NCBI RefSeq assembly: GCF_905475395.1
Contig: NC_058341.1
Span: 70,501,501 to 70,565,500 of the forward strand
DNA from: Chrysoperla carnea
Lineage: Eukaryota; Arthropoda; Insecta; Neuroptera; Chrysopidae
DNA length: 64,000 nucleotides
Direction: 5' to 3'
Made by a program: the position numbers and the translations under genes. Below the pieces are notes generated by a model. The model made no database searches. It had not been told where the DNA came from and was given only the letters and a program-made list of their open reading frames with translations. Positions within the stretch are counted from its first letter, which is position 1. Each line of letters starts with the position of its first letter. Shown here one piece after another: positions 1 through 11,613 of this stretch.

Positions 1-172
1 TACTTCTTGTCTTTTAAATTATTTTCTTGTCTTTTCAATTGTAAAATCTCCTAAGATATCGTCAAAATTAATTTCAATATAGACAATAATGACAAATTCA
101 AACCGATCCTCTCGGTACTTCTCGAAAATTTTTTTTTCCTGCAAATAATGATTTTTTTTTTAAATTGTCTTC
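1..172. other. AT-rich sequence, nothing recognised
   Basis: Lies upstream of the first foldback element, probably inside an intron of the RecQ5 gene. I see no coding signal or repeat boundary here. Confidence 0.5.
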
Positions 173-174
173 TA

Positions 175-1182
175 GTATAGGCGCCGAGTGGGTTTCGTAT
201 GCATTTACAAGTCCGATCGAAGAAGGAGTGTATTTTGACCATCTGAATCCAAATTTTCAATCTACTCATCGATCAGTGTGGGGTGGAGGGAATTTGTTAT
301 AAACAAATTAATAGTTTATACGGTCACAGATCCTCCAACAATTTATACCATTTTATTCAACATGAAAAAACAAATATTGCCTTTTTTTATTCGTCTTGAT
401 ACGACCAATAAAACCGGACATATGGTTAAAATTGTAAACAAAAAAGATTTTGCAAGGTCGGCGCGCAACGCTTGGTTTGAAGCGTCCGTATATTGGCCAA
501 TAAGTAATATTTTTGTGCTTAAAGTTACTCATTTTAAAGTAATGAGTCTATATTTTAATGTTATGTACATAAAAATACGTTTTATGCAATAGCATCGAAG
601 CTACACGATTGTGAGTATTAATTTTTAACATTTTTCCGGCCCGCTATTAGTTTATATTTGAAAAAAATAAAAAAGATTTTCAAAATAATTATGTGGAGTT
701 GTTATTCACTAAGACCTTGGTTTCGACTTATAAACTAATAGCGGGCCGGAAAAATGATAAAACTTAATACTTACAATCGTGCTAGCTTCGTTACTATTGC
801 ATAAAACGTATTTTTATGTGCATAAAATTAAATTATAGACTCATAATTTTAAAATGACAACCTTAAAAAAACTATTTATTGGCCAATCGACGGACGTTTC
901 AAACCAAACGCTCCGCCGACCTTATGCAAAATCATTTTTGTTTACAATTTTAACCATATCTCCGGTTCTATTTGTCGTATCAAGACGAATAAATAAAATA
1001 ATTATTTGTTTTTTCATGTAGATTAAACTTATAAACTATTAATTTGTTTATAACAAATTTTCCCCCCACTCTGAGCGATGAGCAAGTTGAAAATTCGCAT
1101 TTAGCGGGTCAAAATACGTTGAAATACACTCCTTGTTCGGTAGGACCTGTAAATGCATACGAAACCCACTCAGCGCATACAC
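175..1182. mobile_element. 1.0-kb foldback (long inverted repeat) element
   Basis: The two halves are imperfect reverse complements. The left arm has GAGTGGGTTTCGTATGCATT near 186 and the right arm ends with its complement near 1168. The inner arms carry CCGGCCCGCTATTAGTTTAT (about 637) and its complement (about 730). The ends are AGT-type and both are followed by TA (173-174 and 1183-1184), which suggests a TA target duplication. No transposase is visible, so it is a non-autonomous MITE-like element sitting in a RecQ5 intron just before the first visible exon. Confidence 0.75.
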
Positions 1183-1353
1183 TACTCTTTGGGGTACCTA
1201 ATTTGCCTTAGTATAAATCCAAATATATTATTTTTGCATTGTTTTGTGTGTTCTATTTATTAAGTCGGGTATTTTTGGTATTACCCCCTCGGAAACAAGT
1301 ATGTAAATAAAATTTTCAAATACTATTAACGATTTTTTTTTTTTTAATTTTAG

Positions 1354-1566
1354 TTCTTGTCGACATCTTCTATTTTCTTCGTACTTCGATGACACAAAGT
1401 TACCACCATGTAAAACAAAATGTGATATTTGTACGAATAAAAATGAAGTTTTACGATTAATTGAAGCGTACAATTCATCAACAATTCAATATAAATCTTA
1501 TGCTAAAAAGGATTCTGATGGAAACTTGGAAGAACTTTATGAAGGTGGACGTATGGATCAGAAAAG
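1354..1566 (+). CDS. RECQ5: RecQ5 exon: zinc-binding region
   Basis: The acceptor is a T-rich tract ending TTTTAG and the donor is AAAAG|GTTTGT. The exon enters after two codon bases and leaves after two. It encodes the four-cysteine zinc element of the RecQ C-terminal domain, with Cys residues in SCRH, PPCK and KCDIC, followed by a linker rich in charged residues. Confidence 0.9.
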
Positions 1567-4500
1567 GTTTGTAACTTTTTTTATTTTTTGTTTATATTAT
1601 TTAAATTGGATAAATTGAATTCAATCTAATAGCCGCATCAATGAATGCTTTTGCCCGGGAGACCTCAATGACAGCTTCAATTTTGATGATTTTTATTTTA
1701 TTTTTTTTAAATGATTCTTTTTGTATATTATTTAAACTCATAAACATTTCAAACGGGGAAAATAATCTGAAGGGGAAATAGGTAATGTCTCGACTGATTT
1801 ATCAACGCCTAGTCTAAATCGCTAATGATAGAAGTTTGAAATTTCGAGAGTGATTTTATAATCTAGGTGTCATTTAAGAAAATATTTTTTTGAAATTCAC
1901 TCCCTAAAGGGTGAAAGAGAGGATGAAAGTTTGTATAAAAATATACACAAATCATCAATTGATGCGTCGGCCATGGTAGACGGACGTGTGTAGAGTGTTC
2001 TACTTCTAAAATAAATTTTATAGAATGTGCTAAATGTGGTTTTTCATATCATTTAAATTGTGTTAATATCTCGATCTAACCCTAAATTTTTTGAAAATAA
2101 AATACAGCCCATGTTACTTGCTGATAATGTAGCATTCTATAGGTGCAGGAATTTTTAAAATCAGTTAAGTAGAGAACTCAAAAATGAAGATAATTATTTA
2201 TTTTCATTCCCTAATTCACCCTTTTAGGGGATGAATTTCGAAAAATAGCAATATGGCGGCCACTAGACGCCATTTGTGAAAATGTGTGTTCCTATGTGGC
2301 ACACTAGAGACCAAAAAGAAAAAAATTATTGTCTGCGAACTATGTCAAGTGGGATATCATTGAATAGCCATTAAATAGACAAATCGATTAAGAGCTCCAG
2401 AGCGCCTCAAAGGACCAAACATACATTCATAGCCTGAAAATGAAAGTTGACAAACTATGGTTAGTGTTGGTATCGTTGAATAGGTATTTGAAAATCCTAA
2501 CTAACAAAGGTAAAATAAATAAAAATGATTTAAAAAAATCAAAAATCCTGCCTGACTTGAATATAAACTGATAAGAAAAAAAAAATTCAGCAGTTTACAT
2601 AGCGACTTTAACAATCGGGACCCATTAAAATCTACTTCATCTCGAATTTTCCTAATAATGGATACCGATTGTTAAAGTCGCCATGTAAACTGCTGGACGT
2701 GTTTTTTTCTTTTCAGTTTATATTTAACTCGGATTTTAAATCGGGGTTTTTTGATTTTTTTAAATAATTTTTTTGTTAGAAATAATGACGTCTTCAGGTT
2801 TAAATTAAGTAAAACGGTTGATACAGAACACAAATTTAATTGTTGCTCTAAATTCAAAGTGATTGATATTATTTTTTTTTTTTCAATTTTTTCACAGACA
2901 GTTTGAAGAATATTTGCAAACAAAAAATGATAATGACGGAGATTATGATGGTGATTATTATGATAGTCGTGCCAAAAAAGAGACTACTGAATTAATAAAA
3001 AAACAATTTACATTACGAAAAGCGTCTGTGGTGCGTATATACGGATATTAAACAAATAACTAATTCCCATTTTTTTCACTTCTATACCGACAATTTGTGC
3101 CGATCTGAAGTGGGCTGGCAGAATTAAGATCAGCTTTTCAATGAAATAACTCAACAAATATCAATGAAATCGTTTCAAAAATTTTTCCTTTATAAAGACA
3201 TCTTTAAATTTTATTTCATAAATTTAGACAAAAAGTATGCCTTTACAATAGAAATAGTTTCGAAACGATTCCGTTGAGTTGAGTTATGTCCTTTAGAAAG
3301 TAAGCACTTTTTTGTAATTAATTTTGCGAAGAACACTTGACTGATTTCGTAAAGTTGTAGAAATTAAGTTGTAAAAAAGTGATTTTTAATAAACAAATAG
3401 ATTTTTGCAAAAAATGTGAAAATAAAAATTTTCAAAAAAATACCACATTCTCTACGTCAGGGATGGGGAACTAATGTTACGTGACATAATATTTTGGGCA
3501 CGCTATCGACTACTAAGTTCACTATGAAGTATTATATTATGCGAGAACGCGAGAGATCTTAAAAACGCGCTCGTTTGTTATTGTAGTTACATCGTGGGCT
3601 ACAATTGGCATTTTGAAACAAATTACAAATCCGTTCGACAGAAAGCGAACCAGAGCAAAAGGAATTAATAGCAAGGGTAAGAAAAGACAGAAATAAACAG
3701 TCGACGTCTATGATTAAATTTGTTGGCAAAAATTGTCATACGAGCGCGACAAGTTTCTCGGCTGGTTAACATGCCTGGTTAGCATGCGCGTCCTCATCTT
3801 TTGTTGATTTTTATAATAAAGACAAGATAATTCAGAGCACCAAAGACAATCTTCTATCTAGAAAGACAATAAAAGAAAGAATCTTAAAACTGACTAGAAA
3901 TGTAAGTGATCAACAAAAAAATGACATTAATTAACTCCACATTAGCTGTTTTTGCTCGATATTGCATTGGAAATTTCATTAAGGAAGAATTAATTGCGAA
4001 TCCCAATTACGAAATGAAAATTTTTATGACGGCACGTCTACAGCCTGATTAAGCTTTTTTTAGAAAAAATGGCACGTTGATTTTAACGCACCGGGTCTCA
4101 ATTTGTAGATATTTGTAATGCCTACAACTTTTGTGTAAGACTTTCTTTATAAAATTTGAGGGGAAATTTTAAAGAATCAAAAATACGTTTTCCGGCTCTT
4201 CAGCGGCTCGTAAAAATGCGGAAAAAAGCAGCTGTTGGAATTTGAGTACGTTATTTTTAATTACTATAAAAAACACAATTCCGCTGAAACATCTTGATTG
4301 GCATTTATTTGATAAAGCACCCATCTCACTTGCTCGATTGATTGGTCTATATAAGGAAAATTTTGGTTCTCTAATTTTGCATACTCAATGATTGGGCTCG
4401 AGCCTTTTCTAATTATTCAATTATTTTATATTTATATTTTATTTTTTAAAATAGATTTATAACGAGAATAGAAGTGATGAATCTGATACAGAGGCTGCAA

Positions 4501-7500
4501 AGTATGCACGAGTTCGAGCTGCTGAATGTACAAAAAATAAAGTAGCAAATTTAACAATAATTGTACGTGAAAAATATCTAGATACGATAATTACAGCGTT
4601 AAAAAATAACTATGATTTGTACTCCGATCAACGTTCAACCAAATTGTTACGTTTTGATATTGAAGATTGTGCAAAAGATATTGAATATAGTTCATTTACA
4701 AAGTGTACCGTTTTAACTATGTATCGAGCAGCTATTGCTAAACAAGTAAGTAAGCTACATTATGTATTATGTAAGGAATAAGGAGTTCACTGTCCATGTA
4801 AAGTGTTGTGCATTTTTATTAGAAAACCAATTATTAGCGTCAATGAATCTATAAAAGTGGCAATACAATCTTCGAAAATCCTCAAGAACAGTTACGATTT
4901 TAATTATTCTTGTTTTTTGAATGTTGTTTTTTTATATTATTAAAATCAGAAACCTTTATGATGGTAGAAATAATCTAAATACGTATTAGCACAACAAAAT
5001 TAAACTAAAATCAAGTGAAACAAACAATTGACGGAGTTAATTCTTGAAATACCATGTATAGACAGTGTTGATTAGCCAATCGTTTGTTTTTTACGTCATA
5101 CAAGAAAAGAAAGATAGTCACTCTTACAAGGATATTCAATACTTGTATACATAATATATAATGGTCTAATCTAATTTGCGCCCTCGCTGGTAAATAGTGA
5201 TGTTTATGAAAAATTGTTTCAAACAAAAGTTGTTTATTTTTTTAAAAGGAATGTTTTTTACTTTTAAACCTTTGTTATATCTCTAACGGTTTACAAGATG
5301 GGTCTTACGAACCCAAGTTCTAAGAGACTTATAATGATCATTTACGAACTCGACTTCACTTTTGACATACTTAGCACGCTATAAAAATTTCAGCTTGAGA
5401 GCTTTTTATAAAGAATAAATTTTTTTCGTAAACCTTATAATAAAAAAATTTTCCATTTGTAGCCAACTTAGCTAGACACCCTATATATATATAGAAGATA
5501 AAGTTTTAAAATGAAAATAAAATTATTTGCGATTTGTTACAATTTTTTTTTTATTTTGATTATTTGAAATTTGAGAGTTAAATTTTGATAAACATTTTTG
5601 TTACGTTAATATTTTGATGCCAATTGTATATTCATCTTTTTTGTAGGTTTCCAAAATAAAAAATACAAAACAGCTTTATGATAATTTAGTAACTTATGAT
5701 CCATCAACAAATTGTAAAGGTACTCTAAAAAATTTCCTACGTGAAACAGCAAAATCATCAATTGAAGTCACTAAAGATTTTGGTTTTAAAACGGCTAAAG
5801 AAGCTTATATAGAAAATAATAAAAATATTACAGAAAAGTCAAATGAATCTCAACAGAAACTTACAAATACATCTACAGAAAAAAATACAATGAAATCAGT
5901 TAAACGAAAAAGTAAAATAACTGATTTATTTGGTGAGATCAATGAAGAAAACCAAGTCAATAATCAATCATCATCGTCGAAACGAAATAAAACTGAAACA
6001 ATAGATACGATTAGGGAAATTAATAGTTTAGATGTTCAAGGTAAGAATATTACAATTTTTTTTTACATTTTATCTACTATTCTTTAGAGAACTGACTACT
6101 TTTTTTATTTATTAAATATACTACCCCGTAAAAAAAGTTGCGCACTTAAAAAATGTTTTTCTCAAAATTACAAACACGTTTATCTTGGCGAATTAAACTT
6201 TTATAACTAGTGAGCAATGTAATGTAAAAACTGGACAAATTCATAAAATAATATTGTTATGTAATCAAATATTTCAATAAACTTGTATTAAATTTGAGTA
6301 AAGACCAAAATAATGAAAAAATTAAATATGCGAAGTCATGAAAATCGGTATATGGAAATAAAAAAATTCTTAGCAACTTTTTCTAATAGTTTTTCGATAT
6401 CTCTAACCATCTCTGATGCTAGGCAAAATATTAAGAATCAGCCCTGTTTGTCAATTTGTAGTAGGTTGTGTTTAAAGTTCTAACTACGAATAATAAATGT
6501 GATCCATCATTCTGTATGACTGTGGAAAATTTTAAATCGATATTCCTATAAATAACGAAAATATTAGCATATCTTCATCTTAAATGCGACACACTGTATA
6601 TGACTAAGAAAATAGGCTTTCTGTGAAACTTTTTCAAACCGCCCCCAAAATGTTCTTCGGATCGTTCTGATCAAAACTGCTCACGGATATAAAATTTTTT
6701 CACGGGTTGTTTTTGAACTACGGACTATATAACTATAATGTATGTGTAGCTTTGATCGCATGGAGCTCGAAAACTACCCGTTATAAAATTTTGTGGCCGT
6801 GAGAACTTTTGATCAGAACCATCTGAAGAAATTTTTGGGGGCGATTTGAAGAAGCTTCACAGAAAGCCATTTTCCTAGTCATATACTAAAATTTTAATTA
6901 ATCCGCAGTTTTGAACGCCCGTAGCTCGAAAACTACTTGTTAACAATTTTTGTATCCGTGAGAGCTTTAAATCAGAATAATCCAAAGAATATTTTAGGGT
7001 GGGTTAGAAAAAGGTTCACAGAAAGCCTTTTCCTATCTTATATTGCGGGCCCTTTCAATCGTTCTAAATCAAATATTTTAAATTTTTATTTCTCCCTGGT
7101 ATAATAATAGTATGAAACGGTAGCACTTTTTATGTACTATTTATGATATTTTTGTTGAATTTGTAATAATACTAGAAACGAACCGCCGCTCACAATTGAG
7201 AGAATTAGTGGCCAAAATGAGCACCATCAGGTCGAAGTATGATTAAATATCTACAAAATATCAAAAATCAAATTTTTTTTTATTAACTTGCATGGCAGTA
7301 ATTGCAGAATTCACATTTTGGGAATTTTCCAAAACTTAAAAATTACATTTTTTGTTAATAATTAAATTTTTTCCAATTTTTAAAATAAAATATTAAAATT
7401 ATTAAAAAAATGAATAAAATGCCCAAATTTTTGAAAAATGCCCCAAATTTGATTGCTATCCCTCATGATCTCGAAGTGTGTACCTCAAAAAAGTTAGCGT

Positions 7501-10500
7501 CCAAAAAGAGGGACTGGACTGTCATGAGCCAATAATTTGTGACACTCTATATCCATTTAAGCTCAAGAATCTTGGATAATTTTTGCATATTCCACTAAGA
7601 GCATAAAAATCGTAAAAGAAAATTATTTTCTATATTTTTTAAAATAGAAAAGGATATTTCTGATAATTTTTAAAAAATATCGATTAAAATCAAAATTAGT
7701 CTTTCGCTAAAGATTAGTCATTTATTCGTTTTTCAGACGTTCGTTCCTCTCCTATTAAAGAAAAATATGATATTTCTAAATCAATAGACGATAAAACAAT
7801 TAAAGTAAAATTAGAAACTAGTGAAACGAAACAAGATAAAATAGTTGATAAAATTAATGAAAATGTTAAAGAAAAATGTACCAAAATGAAGGACAATAAG
7901 GAAGAATTTGTAAAATTAGAACATATTAATAATGAATTAGAAGAAAATACTACAGAAACTACAGTAGACGAACAAAAAGATTCTAGAAAAATTATTAAAA
8001 CGGAAATAAATATGGAATTAAAAGAAAATAAGTCTAGAAAAGTAGAAAAATCGGATTCAAAATTAATTGTACAAATAGATGAATGTAAAAAAAATGCTAA
8101 GAAAGCTAAAACGAAAGAAAAGCAACAGTTAAAATTGGAGGATAAAAGTGATGACAAAAAGAATTTAAAATTAGGTAATTTTCTTGCACTATCTTTACGT
8201 TTTAAAGTTCTTTGGTGAAAATACCATTCGTCAGTTTTTCATTCGATGGTTAAAAAAAATTAATCCCAGAAGTCAGTCATTAAAATTTTGTAGCTTAGAT
8301 GCTTATAAGAAAAAAAGATGCTATAAAGTTTTTCAATTTAGCGGTGACGGGGGGGAAGACTTATAGGCCTTAGAAAATGTAAAATAAAATAGACCTATGG
8401 AATAAATTTAGCGCGTATGATATTGAAACTGTAATAATACCACGTATCTCTGATAACGGAAATATATTAATCTGGTGGTTTGTAGGTGGGGTTGCCGTGT
8501 AGGAGGGTTAAAAATTTAAAAAAAGTAACTAGATTTTCATACGGTGTGTTAAGTGGACCCCAACGAAACTTCCATACAAAAGACTGACGATTTAGAGATA
8601 ACTAAAAATACCTTAGGTTAGAGTGGCTGTACTGGGGTGGGACACACTCAGACCATAGTGCCCGTTGTGATACAGAAAAAGTGTTGGCACTACTCCATGG
8701 ACCATTTGAAGCTGTATAAGAACAGCAGGAATGCTTTGACGTCAACGGACTTCACGTCAGAGAGATCGTCAAATAAAGGCTGGCTCAAGTGAATCCACCT
8801 CCTTGTGGCAGGCTCCTCTCCCTCACTGTGACAGCTCCTGCAATAATCATGATACACCGTCAGGCCCAGGCTTTCAACGGGCGTGCTACATAGCCAGTGT
8901 CCTGTAAAAGCCGCAATAATTTTGCTAATAGAGGCCCTTGGAAGTCATATAAGATCTTCGGAACGCCTACAATTGTACTCAGACCATATTTGTCTTATAG
9001 TACCACAAGTACGTTCCTTCTTCCATCTAAGATTGGCCTTTTTTAAGATATGCTCTTTGAGGAGCAACTTGCAGCTCGCAAATGAAACTCCCAGATGTCT
9101 ATTGTGTCTATTGATGCTTGTGTCCGGCAGCATTGTGCCATTTCTAGCAAGCTCATTGGCTTCACAATTTTCCAAAATGCCCCTGTGTCCAGGTACCCAT
9201 ACCAGGTTTATATTCATTTGCTCCACCAGCTCGTTTAAGGACGTTTGGCAGTCCAGTGCTACCTTTGACGTAAGATAGACTGCGCTGAAGGATATTAGCG
9301 CTGCTTGGCTGTCGGTGAAGATAGTAATATCGCTGCACATGAGAGTGTTCAGTCTTATACATTCACATACCTCGTAAATAGCCATTACTTCGACTTGATA
9401 CATGCTACGGTGATCCGGTATTCGAAATGATAGCCATAAAACTAGATTTTCAGAGAAAATAAAATATCTCCAACTTAGATCCGTTGGTATAAAATACCAC
9501 GCCCATTGTCTTAACCAAGTTCTCATCTGAATTATGTCTGGAAGGGATCCTTACTGAGAACTTGTTTCCAACGAAGCTCTAATACAAAAGCTGACGATTT
9601 GGGGGTAACTAAAACTCGCTAGCTCATGGCGACTTATTGAAAATGCAAAAGAAAATCGACATGCTGTACCTTAATCTGACAAAATTCTTGCGTAGATTTC
9701 TTAATAAAGATAATGCTTTTTGTTTTACAACTTTGAAAGCCTACCATTTCCTTGCGTCACGCTTAAATCGCCAGATTATTGAAATATACAGTTTTTAGCA
9801 TGTAATTAAACCACCAGATTAGATAGACGATAAGATTTTTTTACTAATCTGATCGTCTATCCTACGCGCGCGTCTCTATATGAATATTCTAGTAAACGAA
9901 GCTAAAATCTCTAACTCCTTAGCTATAGCTCCGATTTCGATGAAAATTTGAGATTACGCTTTATTCATCCTCTAGATCAAAATTTATATGATGCCTTATC
10001 TTAGCAAATCCGATGAAATCTTAGCAAAAAGTGTGATTTAAATTTATTTCGAAAAGTCAATACTTTTCGAGTTATCTACGATTGAAATTCGGTTTTTAAA
10101 GTACTATAAAAAAACTTTGAAAATGAAAAAAGGTTCAAGTCAATTGCACGAAAATTAACGAGTTATTCGTTGTGTGCGTAGTCATGGTAGGGACAATAAA
10201 ATCGATGCCAGCGCTTTAAGTGAAAAATTTTGGAGTTAAAGGGGGCTGTTATGACTAATTTGCAATTCTTTACATGTTAATGTAATAGAAATGTCAAATT
10301 AAAATTATTGAAAAACACGAATTAATTAAACTTAATGCATTAAAAATTGTCAAAATAAGAAATCAAATTGAACAAAATTATTTTTCAAATGTAAATTATC
10401 ATAATTATTTATTTAAATTTGTGAGACAAGAATATTAAATTTTAAATGTAAGTCTTAAATGCAATCCATACAATTATATATGCATCCATACAATTCTATA

Positions 10501-11578
10501 ATTAAAGTAGTGTATCGTTACCATGGAAACGAAACTCACGCACGGAGCGAATACTGAAAAGTAAGTTTCTCGTGATGAATTTACCACGGGAAATAAAATT
10601 AATGCTTGCCTTTTTCCAATTTACTAGTAAAGTTTGAACAGTTTCGGACATACAGTTGTCGAAATATTGCAATTTAAATACGAAAAAATTGTCTTTATTG
10701 TTAAATAAGTCGAAAAATAATAAAGTTACAAAAAACTTTAGAGGGAAAAAATTTAGAAAAGCTCCTTTTCCGCAGAATATTCTACCTTCCAAACTTTTTT
10801 TGTAACTTTATTATTTTTCGAATAATTTAACGATAAAGATATTTTTTATGTATCTTTCGAAAAATTTTTTTGCATTTAAATTTCAATATTTTCAAAAAAT
10901 ATATATTCGAAACTGCTAGAACTTTTTGAACATGTTGTCAGTACTTAAGCAAAGTAACTTGGAAAGTGGCAAGCATTAATTTTAGTTCCCGTGGTAAATT
11001 CATCAGTTTTTATGCTGAATAAAACATTAAAAAAATACGATAAACATTCTTTTCGTCATAACTCCGTCATAGTACTTAGAAAAGTACTAAAAAGTGTATG
11101 AAATACTTAAAAAAAAAAAAACGTCAAATTTTTATATTATTTAACGTTAAATACTCGAATTTCAATCGCCAATAACTCGGAAAGTATTGATTTTTCCAAA
11201 TATACTTAAATGACACTTTTTACTTAGATTTCATCACTCTATCGATTTACCATTTTCAACATATATTTGCAAAAGCCACTAGACACCATATAACTTTTGA
11301 TCTAGAAGGTGAAAAAAGCTTTATCCCAAATTTTCATCAAAATCGATGCTATAGGTCAAAATTTAGATATTTCGTTTTTTTTAACTTCCCGCTAAGAAAA
11401 TAGGGAAGTTATTGTTTTCACCCCGTTTTGGCAAAATCGAGTTTTCATCAGATCTCGACGTTTTAAGGTGTCAGGAAGTCCCCTTGGTCTCCGACTTTCA
11501 GCTTAATTGTTTCAACTTCTTTACGGCTGGTAATAAGCACTGCTTCGTTCTTCTGCTTTGCCAGTTGTAGATTCACTC

Positions 11579-11613
<35 letters not shown>

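Noticed and set aside
278-592. 104-aa ORF at the left edge
   Set aside because: Lies in the arm of the first foldback, its complement is not conserved as coding, and no domain is present.
7714-8157. 147-aa ORF on the minus strand
   Set aside because: Antisense shadow of the Lys/Glu-rich RecQ5 exon 5; Ser/Phe/Leu-rich composition matches the complement.
8883-9278. 131-aa plus-strand ORF
   Set aside because: Antisense of the LINE RNase H frame, which carries clear motifs.
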